Source: Sphingobium terrigena
GTDB lineage: Bacteria > Pseudomonadota > Alphaproteobacteria > Sphingomonadales > Sphingomonadaceae
Assembly: GCF_003591655.1 (NCBI RefSeq)
Contig: NZ_QVRA01000024.1
Coordinates: 332-63,771, forward strand
Reading direction: 5' to 3'
Length of the DNA stretch: 63,440 nucleotides
Of this stretch, positions 1-8,981 are shown in pieces (position 1 is the first letter of the stretch; every line of letters starts with the position of its first letter). The notes under the pieces were generated by a model. That model was given only the letters and a program-made list of their open reading frames with translations. It was not told the origin of the DNA and did not search any database. Both the position numbers and the translations under genes were made by a program.

Positions 1-253
1 GCAAGAGGAGGAGCCGCGTGCAGCGCGGCTTGCGGCACGCCGCGGCGGGACTAGAGGAGAGGGACGCCCACCCCGCTTGTTCGGAGCCGCAACAGCCTCA
101 TCGCGCCCGGCGCGATGGCCGCTGGCCGGTCAGTGACCGGCGCGCGTGAGCGATCGTCACCCGCAAGGGACGAGACAAGCGCAGCGCAGGCTCGGTGGCG
201 CGCAGCGACATAGAGCGCGGTCCCGACCAGGGACACGCCATGGTCTTTTTTCG

Positions 254-457
254 TTACTTGCTCTTGGGCGTGACCCAGACCTCGACCGGTGCGACGAATT
301 TGCCCGGTGCAGGCTTGCCGACATGGACCCGGTCGGCGGTGACGAGCTCTCCGCTCTCCAGGTTGAAGCTCGCCCAGGGCTTGGGCATGCGGCCGAAGGT
401 CATTTTCTGGATGGGATGGCCGGTAGCCGAATTCATGATGGTGGCGATGATACTCAT
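254..457 (-). CDS. Small hypothetical protein
   Basis: A 67-codon ORF that I do not recognise. Its composition is protein-like, with a C-terminal half rich in Val, Pro and Lys (ending PVEVWVTPKSK), and it has no membrane segment or signal peptide. The first ATG has no clear ribosome-binding site, and an internal ATG at codon 8 is an alternative. Two ORFs on the plus strand cover the same bases and cannot be excluded, but their composition looks like antisense reading. It lies in the island arm left of the integrase. The rest of 1-662 shows no supportable gene, only GC-rich dyads. Confidence 0.35.
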   Translation of the reverse strand: MSIIATIMNSATGHPIQKMTFGRMPKPWASFNLESGELVTADRVHVGKPAPGKFVAPVEVWVTPKSK

Positions 458-662
458 TGGCAGGCCGATAACGATGGCAGGGCCTGCCTGTCCATGGTGG
501 CGGTCGATAAATCCGTAATCGCCATCCGCTCAGTGGCGACGGCCCCTTTGCGCCATAATTCGACGTATCAGCTTCGCATGGGCGTACCTGAAAGCGGACA
601 CGGTCACGGGCGCATGCAACAGTATCAGCGATAGGGTTGCACCAATAAATTTCGACCGGTGG

Positions 663-3600
663 TCAGTCGCTGGCAATCACTTGAAGCTGGATCGCCGCTG
701 TGTCCATCAGGTACAGTTCGGTTGCGCCAAGCAGTTCAAGCTGCTTGGTGTTAAGCTCATCCTTTGATAGGCCTGGCTGTACGATGTGCACCGTCAGCTC
801 GGGCATCAAGAGTTTGGCTTGTTTTCCTAGTTCTCGGAGTGCCTTGAGGTCGCCGCGTTCAAAACGAGTTACGTGCGCCGCCCCAGCTTTGCCTAAGCGG
901 TTCTTGCGAACTTCATCGCGGCGCCGCAGATGCTTAAAGAGTTCTTCCACGGTCCCCCGCCAATGAGCGCTGCGCTGCGCTTGCCCACAGACCTCGTAAA
1001 GATCACCGACGCGAGCGCCCGGCGAACTTCCGGACGAGAATTTGCAGTGGTACAAATGGACCAACAGGCGGCCGTCTCGGGTCCCGATGCAAACGATGTC
1101 GGCGGCCTCGCCCGACCCATCGTCATCAAAGATGATCGGGAATGCGTCTACTGGTAGGTCGGCCAGCAGACGGTCAAGAACTCGCCTCTGAATAGAGTCT
1201 GGGCGTTTTTCCAGGTCCTGTGACTCTTTGGAGATGTCCACGCCTGACCAATTCCACGCGTCGATTTTCCCCTTATCAAAAGGTTTTCGGCCGGCGCCGT
1301 GAGGAGGAACGAATAACTCCGTTCCTTCTAGGTATCCGCCGTTTTCGAAGCGTATTGCGGGCGGCTCCTTTCGGAACCACTCGCCAAGCGGACGTGTGGT
1401 GCGGCCGATACGAACCTCAGCGGAAAACCCGCCAGTTGGTTCATACTCAACGGAGTCGGGAGTGAACTTCACGTTGTAATCAGCAAATTTGGACGGCGTC
1501 GCTACCCGGAACAGTATTGGCCCCTCGGCCTTGAATGTGAGAACCCGCAGTTCCGCCTCGTAAAATGGCACCTGCTCACCATCGATTATGATGGTGATTG
1601 CATCTTCCGAGCGTTTCAGGAAATCCTCGGGCCAATCCACCAGAAGGGGAACTAGTGCAGGTCGCTCTTTGATCTCGACGGGCAGTATAACGTTTGTGAA
1701 TACGTCCCGCGTTGAGATTGCGTCGTCGCGCAGCTTAGCGCCCATCCCATGACACCAATCGACCCATGAGGCCAAATCCTCTGCGGTGGACATCGACCAA
1801 ACGCGCCCTTTTTGAGAGCAGCCAACGGTAACGCGCTTCCCCTCCTCGTAGCCGTGAGCGAACAGGTTCGACTTCCGCTTGTTTGTTCTCAATGCATCGG
1901 GGAGCGCATCGGAGATGTCGGCCCCGACATGCATACTGAACCTAAGCCGCTCGTTGATCACGTCACTAAGTCCAAGATTCGTGAGGACCAGGCGGTTGAT
2001 ATTGTGAAGTGATCGAAAGACTAATTCGCCCTTGATCAGATTGACGTCATCGCCGCAGATCGCACGCGCCAGCTCCTCATGCATGCTCCCTTTGTTTGAG
2101 CTGTTAATGTAAAGCAGCTTCCGGCCTTCGTCCCAGTGCGCCAAGTACAAGTGCCACTCTGTATTGCGGATGTCCCTTACGTCGCCCCAAACGACGGACT
2201 CGTGTTCGCGAGTGATAAAGAGCAGGACTTTGTAGCGCTCGTTCACGGTCGGGCCGGCGTAAATTTCCGTGTTACCCATGGCAGAGAGTGCCCGCTCGGG
2301 CCGCCAGCGAGAGGCTTTTGCTCGATAAACGACCGCGCTCATTTTCGGGAAGATGTTCCTCAACGCAACCGTCTCAGGCACATCTTGAAACGCATCAAGG
2401 AATTCGGACCGACGCGTTTGCCGCGTGTTCGCCCCCTCGCTGAGATCGCGCAATAGCGAATTCCAGTCAGCATCTTCTGCGTACAAATCTTGCAGTGCTT
2501 CGCTGACCCCGGGGTCGGCAATATTCGCGATCATGGTCGCGTCGCCGAGGTCCGAGCGAAACCGGGTGAACCGGCCCGTGAATTGGAGGGTAATAGCCAA
2601 GCTTTTGTGCGGATCATGAACCGCAGCAATTTTCAGTTCGGGCAAGTCAAAACCCTCGCCCAACATGTCCACGCAAACAACTATTTTCGAGTCGGCATTC
2701 CGCAATTTCGCAAGCAGTTCTTTTGTTTCACCGGCCGAAACTTCATTGTGAAGAACTATAGGGGAGTGTTCAGGCGCCAACTCTTCGTAGAGGGCATGGA
2801 TTTTCTTCGCGCGTGGAATACTATCGCAGCGAGCCATAACGATGTGGCTGTAACCCCGGGCAAGATCGGCACTCAACTGGGCTAAAGCCGTTTCAGCGAT
2901 AGCTTGATCGGCTTCCACTAGGTCCAGTTCGTCGACAGGCAAAAACCGAATTTCCTTAAAGTAACCCTCTGCCTGAGCCTTCCTAAGGGGGTAGTTGAAT
3001 ACTACTCGGCCATCGACATGCTTATTATCATTCCTGAAAGGGGTGGCGGTAAACTGCACGATAGGCTTTTGCGAAAACTGCCCCCGGAAGGCCTCCCACG
3101 TGCGAGCAGAGATGTGATGAGCTTCATCGATGAAGAGGTGGCTGCAAACTTCAGCCATCCGCCTTTGGACCGCATCGGAACACTGTCCAGCGATTGCCAT
3201 CGTCGTGACGATGACGTTGCATCTGGAGAATATATCGTCAACCTCCGCTGGGCTCTTTGGCTTATGTTGGAGATAGCCAACGGCCGGGAAAGGTGCCGCT
3301 GGGTCAAGTACCCCCAGGTCTTTTAAGAGGCCCATTTTCAGAAATTTGTCGCCAATCTGATCCCGAAGAGCGCCGGTCGGTACAATCACAAGCAGCCGTC
3401 CCAACCGCTCCCTGGCCAGCAGTGCAAGCATAGTTTCGGTCTTACCCGTGCCGGTGGGCATCACCACCGTGGCCGGCAAGTTGCTCGCTTTCCAATGAGA
3501 CAGTACACCGAAGAGGGCTCCGATTTGCGGCGGTCGAAGGCCAGTCTCGGTTACTTCGTTGCCCTGGCGACGCTCTTCGCGGAAATTGAATGCGCTGCCC

Positions 3601-3974
3601 CAGCCTTCGCGCACGGCTGACGTGAGTGCATCATTGTCTGTTGAATTGAGCAAGTGCGGCTGCCGAGGCGCCGGAGTTTGCCATTCCCCACGCACTTCAT
3701 CCGTGCGTCCCGAGATGAAATCGTCGAGATTCTGACATTTAAAAATCGCACCAGAAAATTGATCGGCACGATATCGCCTCTCTGCCAGTAATATCGCATC
3801 GCCACTGCTGATACGAAAAACATGAGCTTCATGGCGCCCAATCCGCACCGTTTCCAAGCTGCCTAGGTGCGCTACCTCGTGCTGCAGCAGCTGCCTTATC
3901 GGATTTTTGAGGACCTTCCCGTCCAGCGCAAATCGAGGCGGAAAATTCGCGGCACGAAGTATATCGGCTTCCAT
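663..3974 (-). CDS. SF2 DEAD/DEAH-box helicase with probable PD-(D/E)XK-like C-terminal nuclease
   Basis: A large protein of about 1103 residues. The SF2 motor is clear: Walker A PTGTGKT near residue 170, DEAH box (IDEAHH) near 284, motif III-like TATPFR near 314, and motif VI QFTGRFTR in the second RecA domain. This is the ResIII-like helicase type of restriction and defence enzymes. Around residues 950-980 the pattern E-A-A-D-I-V followed by a beta-strand ending H-L-Y-H-C-K resembles the D...(D/E)-x-K core of a PD-(D/E)XK nuclease; that part is inference. I chose the ATG at 3974 because AAGGTG lies 6 nt upstream; a TTG at 3977 is also in frame. Base use is more AT-rich than in the chromosomal genes and no methylase gene lies next to it, so a stand-alone defence or DNA-processing enzyme is plausible. 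It has its own leader and no operon partner in the window. Confidence 0.85.
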   Translation of the reverse strand: MEADILRAANFPPRFALDGKVLKNPIRQLLQHEVAHLGSLETVRIGRHEAHVFRISSGDAILLAERRYRADQFSGAIFKCQNLDDFISGRTDEVRGEWQTPAPRQPHLLNSTDNDALTSAVREGWGSAFNFREERRQGNEVTETGLRPPQIGALFGVLSHWKASNLPATVVMPTGTGKTETMLALLARERLGRLLVIVPTGALRDQIGDKFLKMGLLKDLGVLDPAAPFPAVGYLQHKPKSPAEVDDIFSRCNVIVTTMAIAGQCSDAVQRRMAEVCSHLFIDEAHHISARTWEAFRGQFSQKPIVQFTATPFRNDNKHVDGRVVFNYPLRKAQAEGYFKEIRFLPVDELDLVEADQAIAETALAQLSADLARGYSHIVMARCDSIPRAKKIHALYEELAPEHSPIVLHNEVSAGETKELLAKLRNADSKIVVCVDMLGEGFDLPELKIAAVHDPHKSLAITLQFTGRFTRFRSDLGDATMIANIADPGVSEALQDLYAEDADWNSLLRDLSEGANTRQTRRSEFLDAFQDVPETVALRNIFPKMSAVVYRAKASRWRPERALSAMGNTEIYAGPTVNERYKVLLFITREHESVVWGDVRDIRNTEWHLYLAHWDEGRKLLYINSSNKGSMHEELARAICGDDVNLIKGELVFRSLHNINRLVLTNLGLSDVINERLRFSMHVGADISDALPDALRTNKRKSNLFAHGYEEGKRVTVGCSQKGRVWSMSTAEDLASWVDWCHGMGAKLRDDAISTRDVFTNVILPVEIKERPALVPLLVDWPEDFLKRSEDAITIIIDGEQVPFYEAELRVLTFKAEGPILFRVATPSKFADYNVKFTPDSVEYEPTGGFSAEVRIGRTTRPLGEWFRKEPPAIRFENGGYLEGTELFVPPHGAGRKPFDKGKIDAWNWSGVDISKESQDLEKRPDSIQRRVLDRLLADLPVDAFPIIFDDDGSGEAADIVCIGTRDGRLLVHLYHCKFSSGSSPGARVGDLYEVCGQAQRSAHWRGTVEELFKHLRRRDEVRKNRLGKAGAAHVTRFERGDLKALRELGKQAKLLMPELTVHIVQPGLSKDELNTKQLELLGATELYLMDTAAIQLQVIASD

Positions 3975-4240
3975 CAATTACACCTTGGAGGGTTGTACCT
4001 CTCCTTCATAAGCAAACCGTAACGTTTTTGCTATGTTCCGGTTGGTCCTTTTTTAGACCATTTTGGGTTTTGACCCATTTTAGCGATCCAAGCACAGTAG
4101 GACGCCTCATCTAAGTAATTGAATATAAAAGAATGATCATGCAGCAAAATTGCTGATTGTTGCATGCTTTGGCGCCCCAGACTTGTCCGCTTCGCCGGCA
4201 AGCTCGCCGAAAGCCGCCAGTCGGCCACCGGCCAGCTTCG
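3975..4240. other. AT-rich intergenic leader upstream of the helicase
   Basis: This stretch holds no supportable gene. It is markedly AT-rich and contains short dyads: CAGCAA-AA-TTGCTG near 4143-4156, and GGGT/ACCC within a run where AAAATGG occurs twice in helicase-strand sense, near 4058-4082. It probably contains the helicase promoter. The ISL3 element lies immediately upstream, so sequences further upstream of the original promoter region have been displaced. Confidence 0.4.
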
Positions 4241-4248
4241 CTATTCAA
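4241..4248. repeat. Target-site duplication, left copy
   Basis: The octamer CTATTCAA directly abuts the left terminal inverted repeat and is repeated exactly at 5945-5952. Eight bp is the usual duplication length for ISL3-family elements. Confidence 0.9.
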
Positions 4249-4290
4249 TGTGGATCGGCGTGCAAAAAGGGCTCTGACGCAGTTTTGATG
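4249..4290 (+). repeat. Left terminal inverted repeat of the ISL3 element
   Basis: It begins TGTGGATCGGCGTGCAAA and contains the block GGGCTCTGAC. It matches the reverse complement of 5903-5944 at 36 of 42 positions. The mismatches are gg/ca, aa/cg and two single bases. Confidence 0.9.
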
Positions 4291-4298
4291 ATCGGTGC

Positions 4299-5855
4299 TC
4301 ACGTTGCGCCGATTAGCCGGGCTTCAAGAAGGTCGAGTTTTCCGCGGCCGTACATCTGACGTTTGACCAGCTTAAGCTTGGTGATTTGCCCCTCAGTCTG
4401 GCCGTTCGACCATTGGGAGACCACCGCGGCTCGAACGGCGGCAATGTCCCTGGCGACGCCGTTTGCAAACGATGCGACGAGGCTGGCGCGTGCTCGGATT
4501 ATCCACGGATCAAGATCTGCTCCTGCTTTCCGGCGGATCATGAGGTGGAACCCGTCGATGATCTGCCGTGCCTCGACAAGCGATGGCACGCCGTTTTCGA
4601 CGGCGGCGACGGTGAGCGTTTCCGCCTTGGTGAGATCGTTGCGCTCGATCGTCATCAACCGCGCGATGGTTCTGGCTGAAGGCACGCGCTGCAGCGTGTC
4701 GGCATCGACCTTGTCGGCTCGCCATCGGCGTGTTGCCCACTCCGTCACGACGCGAAGCGATCCCCGGAACCCCTGTGCCTGCAACGAGCGCCACAGTGCT
4801 GCGCCATTGTGGCGACCTGCCGCCCACTGCTGATCCAGCCATGGCAGATAGGTCTCAAGGGATGTTTCTCGCGTCCTGAACACGTCGCTGCGCTCGCCGC
4901 GCAGGATCCGCCGCACCGTGCCGCGACTGTGGCCGGTGCGGCGCACGATCTCCTTGATCGCCACACCATCCTTGGAGAGCGCGAGGATCGCCGCATTGGT
5001 TTCTTCGCGATGAAGATATCCTTCGTATTGCAGCCGCTCGGCCGCCGTGAGCAACTCAGGCTTGATCGACATCGCGCCGATCGCACATCGGATCTGCCGC
5101 ATCGACCGGCGCACCGCGTCCAGGAAGGCATGGCTGGCGTTTTCCATGAGATGCCAGCGGTCGGCGACCTGCACAGCATTCGGCAGCGCCTTGGCCGCCG
5201 CGCGGGCATAAGCGCCGCTACGATCGCGGGCGATTATCGCCACCTGCGGCTGTTCTGCGAGCCATGCCTGGGCGGTCGCTGGTTCCCGGTCCGGGAGCAG
5301 ACGTATCGGCCGACGCCGCTCGAGATCGCAGATGATCGTGCCGTACCTTTGATTGCGCCGCCAGGCCCAGTCATCGATGCCGATCACCCTCGGAGCCGGA
5401 GACGTTGGGGTTCCCCGGCGTCGTACGACGCGGAGCAGCGTGTCGTTGCTGACAGGCAGCATCAGCCGCTGCGCAAAGCTGGCTGCGGGCCGACCGCCAA
5501 GCGCGAGACCAAGGTGATGAACCAGTGTTTCCAGTCGGCCCGTGCGCCGTGCCCAGGGAGCAACAGCCCCATCAGCGAAGCGTTCCACGAAGATCCTTTG
5601 CCCGCACCATACAGTGTCACACCGGAAACGGCGGACATCCGCCATCAGTTTTACGGCGCGGCCCGCCAATGGCAAATCCGAGATCTGACGCCGGTAACGG
5701 CTGTGAACGCGGCAGCTGACGCTGCGGCACTTTGGGCAATGGCTGGTCGGCGACGTGCTACGAACGAAAATCGTTGCACCATCGTCGGCTATTGACGAGG
5801 CCACGATGGTAAAGCCCGGCGGGATCACCGAGGAAGGTCGTAGTGCTTTCTGCAT
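4299..5855 (-). CDS. ISL3-family transposase
   Basis: A 518-residue DDE transposase. An N-terminal zinc ribbon (CPKC near residue 40, a second Cys pair near 79-84) is followed by the catalytic core with GIDDWAWRR, ARDRSGAYARA and ADRWHLMEN. A helix-turn-helix-like insertion sits near residues 290-320 (IKEIVRRTGHSRGTVRRILR), and the C-terminal acidic motif lies in SNGQTEGQITKLKL, the usual ISL3 signature end. The ATG has GGGAGC about 8 nt upstream. It fills the element between the two terminal repeats, its length is normal for the family, and no frameshift is seen, so it is probably functional. Confidence 0.95.
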   Translation of the reverse strand: MQKALRPSSVIPPGFTIVASSIADDGATIFVRSTSPTSHCPKCRSVSCRVHSRYRRQISDLPLAGRAVKLMADVRRFRCDTVWCGQRIFVERFADGAVAPWARRTGRLETLVHHLGLALGGRPAASFAQRLMLPVSNDTLLRVVRRRGTPTSPAPRVIGIDDWAWRRNQRYGTIICDLERRRPIRLLPDREPATAQAWLAEQPQVAIIARDRSGAYARAAAKALPNAVQVADRWHLMENASHAFLDAVRRSMRQIRCAIGAMSIKPELLTAAERLQYEGYLHREETNAAILALSKDGVAIKEIVRRTGHSRGTVRRILRGERSDVFRTRETSLETYLPWLDQQWAAGRHNGAALWRSLQAQGFRGSLRVVTEWATRRWRADKVDADTLQRVPSARTIARLMTIERNDLTKAETLTVAAVENGVPSLVEARQIIDGFHLMIRRKAGADLDPWIIRARASLVASFANGVARDIAAVRAAVVSQWSNGQTEGQITKLKLVKRQMYGRGKLDLLEARLIGAT

Positions 5856-5902
5856 GGCGTTGCTCCCAACGTGGAAACCGAAGCCATTCAGGCAGAGAAT
5901 TG

Positions 5903-5944
5903 CATCAAAATTGAGTCAGAGCCCCGTTTGCACGCCGATTGACA
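5903..5944 (-). repeat. Right terminal inverted repeat of the ISL3 element
   Basis: Read on the minus strand it begins TGTCAATCGGCGTGCAAA, pairing with the left end. It lies 47 bp upstream of the transposase start and probably overlaps its promoter. Confidence 0.9.
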
Positions 5945-5952
5945 CTATTCAA
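5945..5952. repeat. Target-site duplication, right copy
   Basis: CTATTCAA, an exact copy of 4241-4248, immediately outside the right terminal repeat. Confidence 0.9.
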
Positions 5953-6017
5953 TGCCCAAACACTGAAACAAGCGATGATACCGGAATGCTGGAACCGCAT
6001 TTGGACCGCTCGCGCGG

Positions 6018-7235
6018 TCATACGCTCCCGAACTGTGGATAAATAATTTCCGCGCCATCACGAAGTTGGTCAAGATGGTCAGACCACCATTGTGCCATTT
6101 TCACCCTCTCCGCCCAGTGAGCACCGCGATGGTAAGCGGCGCGTACATGATCGCGATCGCTATGAGCAAGAGCGCGCTCGATGGCGTCGGGGTGCCATAA
6201 GCCTGACTCATTGAGGAGGGTACTGGCAATGGCCCGAAACCCGTGCGATGTCATTTCATCGCTACCATAGCCCAATCTCCGCAAGGCTACATTGAGAGTA
6301 TTCTCACACATTGGCCGCACCGACGTGTGGAGTGCGGGAAAGAGAAATTCTCCGCTGTTCTTTAGGGCTCGAAGCTTTTGAAGCAGACCCATCACCTGGC
6401 GCGACAACGGGACGACATGGGCTTGGCCCATCTTCATTTTTGCGGCTGGGATACGCCACACAGCAGCGCCGAAATCAATTTCCGACCACTCTGCCTTGCG
6501 CAACTCTCCGGGGCGCAGAAAGACATGGGGGGCGAGTTGCAACGCGATCCTGGTCTCGATACGGCCGCTGTAGCTATCAATTGCACGCAACAGTTCTCCG
6601 ACCTTTATCGGATCAAGCACTGCGGCATGATGCTTAACCTTGGGCGCTATCAACGCTCCTCGCAATATATCAGCGGGGTTATGCTGGGCGCGGAGCGTGG
6701 AAACCGCATAACGAAATATGCGCCCCGAAAAAGCCCTCAAACGGTGTGCGGTCTCGTGATGCCCTTTTCGCTCGAGCCGCTTCAACGCGGCAAGCAATTC
6801 GTGAGCTGTAACAGCTGCTACCGGACGTCGACCTACATAGGGTTCCAAAAGATCGCGAAACCAGCGTGCCTTCTTGAGTGTTGCCGGGGATTTTCCCTCC
6901 AGTTCCATCTTCCTGATGTATTCATCAGCTACCACTGTAAAGGTAGTCGCGGCAGCAATTTCGGCTTGCAGCTTCGCTTGGGCTTTTACGGCAACCGGGT
7001 CGATGCCGCCCGACAGTAACTCGCGCGCTTCCTCCAGCTTCTCCCGCGCCTCCTTGACGCCGATGGCGGGATAGTGGCCCAGCGTGATCTTCTTCTCAAC
7101 GCCATGGTACCGAAATTTGACCCGCCATATCAGTGACCCAGACGGCTGTACGGCGAGATACAGCCCTTTACCGTCGGCTACCTTATAAGCCTTTTCCCGC
7201 GGTTTGAGTGCCTTGATCTGCACGACAGTAAGCAT
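6018..7235 (-). CDS. P4-type tyrosine recombinase (island integrase)
   Basis: A 405-residue integrase of the phage P4/CP4-57 type that catalyses site-specific insertion and excision of genomic islands. Residues 1-95 form the arm-binding DUF4102 domain (DGKGLYLAVQPSGSLIWRVKF, TLGHYPAIGVKEAR). The C-terminal catalytic domain shows Arg in RPGELRKAEW, the HxxR box in SHGFRAIASTLL, a further His in LAHSDRDHV and the nucleophile Tyr in RAAYHRG, so the full R-H-R-H-Y set is present. The ATG has GAGG 5 nt upstream. The start codon lies 164 bp from the 3' end of tRNA-Thr, the standard placement for an integrase beside its own attachment site. It looks intact. Confidence 0.95.
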   Translation of the reverse strand: MLTVVQIKALKPREKAYKVADGKGLYLAVQPSGSLIWRVKFRYHGVEKKITLGHYPAIGVKEAREKLEEARELLSGGIDPVAVKAQAKLQAEIAAATTFTVVADEYIRKMELEGKSPATLKKARWFRDLLEPYVGRRPVAAVTAHELLAALKRLERKGHHETAHRLRAFSGRIFRYAVSTLRAQHNPADILRGALIAPKVKHHAAVLDPIKVGELLRAIDSYSGRIETRIALQLAPHVFLRPGELRKAEWSEIDFGAAVWRIPAAKMKMGQAHVVPLSRQVMGLLQKLRALKNSGEFLFPALHTSVRPMCENTLNVALRRLGYGSDEMTSHGFRAIASTLLNESGLWHPDAIERALAHSDRDHVRAAYHRGAHWAERVKMAQWWSDHLDQLRDGAEIIYPQFGSV

Positions 7236-7399
7236 TGGGGGCCTCTATCCAGAATGATCGTTGAGGCCCCCAGATTCGAGCCCCCAAATCATCCGGATGA
7301 GGATGAACCAAGGCGGACGACACCGGAAAGCCGATGCGTCAATATACCAGCATTTCCGGGGTTTTTCGAGGATTTTCAGCCCCGTAGATGGGGGGATCC
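7236..7399. other. Probable attP-side region between integrase and tRNA-Thr
   Basis: No gene is present. This short gap between the integrase start and the tRNA 3' end is where the recombinase arm-binding sites and integrase promoter should be. I see a weak dyad (CCGGGG ... CCCCG around 7356-7385) but no confident repeat set. Confidence 0.35.
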
Positions 7400-7475
7400 T
7401 GGTGCCGCTTACAGGACTCGAACCTGTGACCCCCGCATTACGAATGCGATGCTCTACCAACTGAGCTAAAGCGGC
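7400..7475 (-). tRNA. tRNA-Thr (anticodon CGT)
   Basis: The reverse complement folds into a full cloverleaf. The acceptor is GCCGCTT/AAGCGGC, the D arm GCTC...GAGC, the anticodon loop TTCGTAA (anticodon CGT, reads ACG) and the T arm ACAGG-TTCGAGT-CCTGT. Discriminator A and an encoded CCA follow. It is intact, as expected for the integrase-proximal copy of a tRNA used as an attachment site. Its 3' half is the presumed integration core, and the distal duplicate would lie left of this window. Confidence 0.95.
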
Positions 7476-7664
7476 GTTGCGGCGGGCAGATAACAGCGGT
7501 TGGGCCGAAGGACAAGCGGGCAATTGCATCGTCGGGCGGGTCTTTTTGTGAGGAGCGCGGCGGACGGGTCGTTGATCGCCAGCATCTTTACGGCAAATTT
7601 ACCATCCGGTGCCACTGTCGAGTCCCAAAGAGGCAGAATTTTGCCTGAAATAGGGACCGACCGG

Positions 7665-8981
7665 ATGGACACTCTGCGGGGGCATGACGTCGCCAACGAC
7701 CAGGACGACTTCGATTATGCCGACGACGCAGCGATCGACGCACCGTTGATGGTGGTGTCGGACGAGCGGCGGATGCAGGTGCGCGCCTATAATTATTGGG
7801 CGTCGCTGCTGGGTGACCGCACGCTGCCATCGATCGAGGATCTGTCGCCCGATCAATTGGAGGATTTCGGCCCGCACAGCGTATTGCTGGACTTTTCCAC
7901 CGGGCTCGACAATCCGGCCATCGTCTATTTGGGCACCGCGCTGCGCCAGGAGTGCGAGATTGACGGGAGCATCGGCTATATCAATGATGTGCCCGCACGG
8001 TCGCTACTGTCGCGGCTGACCGACCATTATCTCCAGATCGTCGCCAATGCCGCGCCAATCGGGTTTGAAGCGGAATTCGTCAATCAGCGCGACGCAGAGA
8101 TATTATATCGCGGCATATTGATGCCCTTTTCGTCCGATGACGAGACGATCGATTTCGTGTTCGGCGTGATCAACTGGAAAGAACTGGCCAGCCGCGACGT
8201 GACCGACGCGCTGGAACTGGAAGTCGGTGCGGCGCTGCTGAACGCAATGCCCGCGCGAACCGATGTGCCGATATGGGCCGATGGTCCGACGGGCGACGAG
8301 GAGGTCGCGCCCCTTCCCCAGTCCAAAGCAGTGGCGTCCTTCGATGAAGAGCCGCTGGACCTGTCCGGCATGGAAAGCCCGACCGAGGACGCGCCGCTGG
8401 CAGACTGGCTGGCGCTGGCGCGCGATGGTGCCGACCAGGTTCGCACGAGCGAGGCGCGCAGTCATGCCGCGCTCTACCGCGCGATTGGCCTGGCTTATGA
8501 TTTCGCGCTGGTGGCGCAGGCCCGCCCAGACGACTATGCCGAACTGCTGGCCGATTGCGGCATCAAGGTGCAGGCGCGCAGCCCGATGACCGCGATCATC
8601 AAGCTGGTTTTCGGCGCGGCCTATGACAAGACCCGGATCACCGAATATGCGACCGCGCTGGACCATGGCTGGGCTGTGGGACTGGGTGTAGGAACGCTGG
8701 CGGATTATCTGTCCAGCTATGCCGGTGGATTGAAGGCGTTGGTCCGCGACGAACGGGCGCAGCGCCGGGCCGAAGCCCCACCCCGCCCCGACAAGCGCCA
8801 GAGCGCCCGCAGCGCGATGAAGGCCGCGGCTGCAATTGATCCGCAGGCGCTGGCCACCGATGCCGATGGGCTGGCCATCGTTGTTGCCCGGCGGGAAGCG
8901 GATGGCACGCTGGCACTGGTCGCGGCTTTGCCCGAAGGGTCGGACCTGGCGCAGCGGGTGATCCTGGCCGCCGCGCGATAA
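7665..8981 (+). CDS. PAS-like domain protein of unknown role
   Basis: A 438-residue soluble protein. Roughly residues 30-180 resemble the PAS_5-type sensory fold seen in alphaproteobacteria (CDS-relative motifs FGPHSVLLDFSTG and DETIDFVFGVINWKE). The C-terminal half is a helical, Ala-rich region without a recognisable catalytic motif. There is no transmembrane segment, histidine kinase, GGDEF or HTH domain. The ATG at 7665 (MDTLRGHD) has AGGGA about 8 nt upstream; an ORF extension to 7500 looks like read-through next to the tRNA. It stands alone, divergent from tRNA-Thr. It may be a cytoplasmic sensor or adaptor, but no ligand or output can be named. Confidence 0.6.
   Translation: MDTLRGHDVANDQDDFDYADDAAIDAPLMVVSDERRMQVRAYNYWASLLGDRTLPSIEDLSPDQLEDFGPHSVLLDFSTGLDNPAIVYLGTALRQECEIDGSIGYINDVPARSLLSRLTDHYLQIVANAAPIGFEAEFVNQRDAEILYRGILMPFSSDDETIDFVFGVINWKELASRDVTDALELEVGAALLNAMPARTDVPIWADGPTGDEEVAPLPQSKAVASFDEEPLDLSGMESPTEDAPLADWLALARDGADQVRTSEARSHAALYRAIGLAYDFALVAQARPDDYAELLADCGIKVQARSPMTAIIKLVFGAAYDKTRITEYATALDHGWAVGLGVGTLADYLSSYAGGLKALVRDERAQRRAEAPPRPDKRQSARSAMKAAAAIDPQALATDADGLAIVVARREADGTLALVAALPEGSDLAQRVILAAAR

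Larger units (their letters stand above)
4249..5944 (-). mobile_element. Complete ISL3-family insertion sequence (1696 bp)
   Basis: A full-length element with one transposase gene, 42-bp terminal inverted repeats (4249-4290 and 5903-5944, 36 of 42 positions matching) and an exact 8-bp direct repeat CTATTCAA on both sides. Both ends begin TGT when read inward. Intact ends, an intact transposase frame and a perfect target duplication indicate a fairly recent insertion that is probably still mobile. It landed in the non-coding gap between the island helicase and the integrase, so it disrupts no recognisable gene. Confidence 0.93.

Noticed and set aside
146..634. Plus-strand frames at the left edge of the window
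   Set aside because: Composition looks like antisense of the minus-strand small ORF. There is no ribosome site or recognisable motif.
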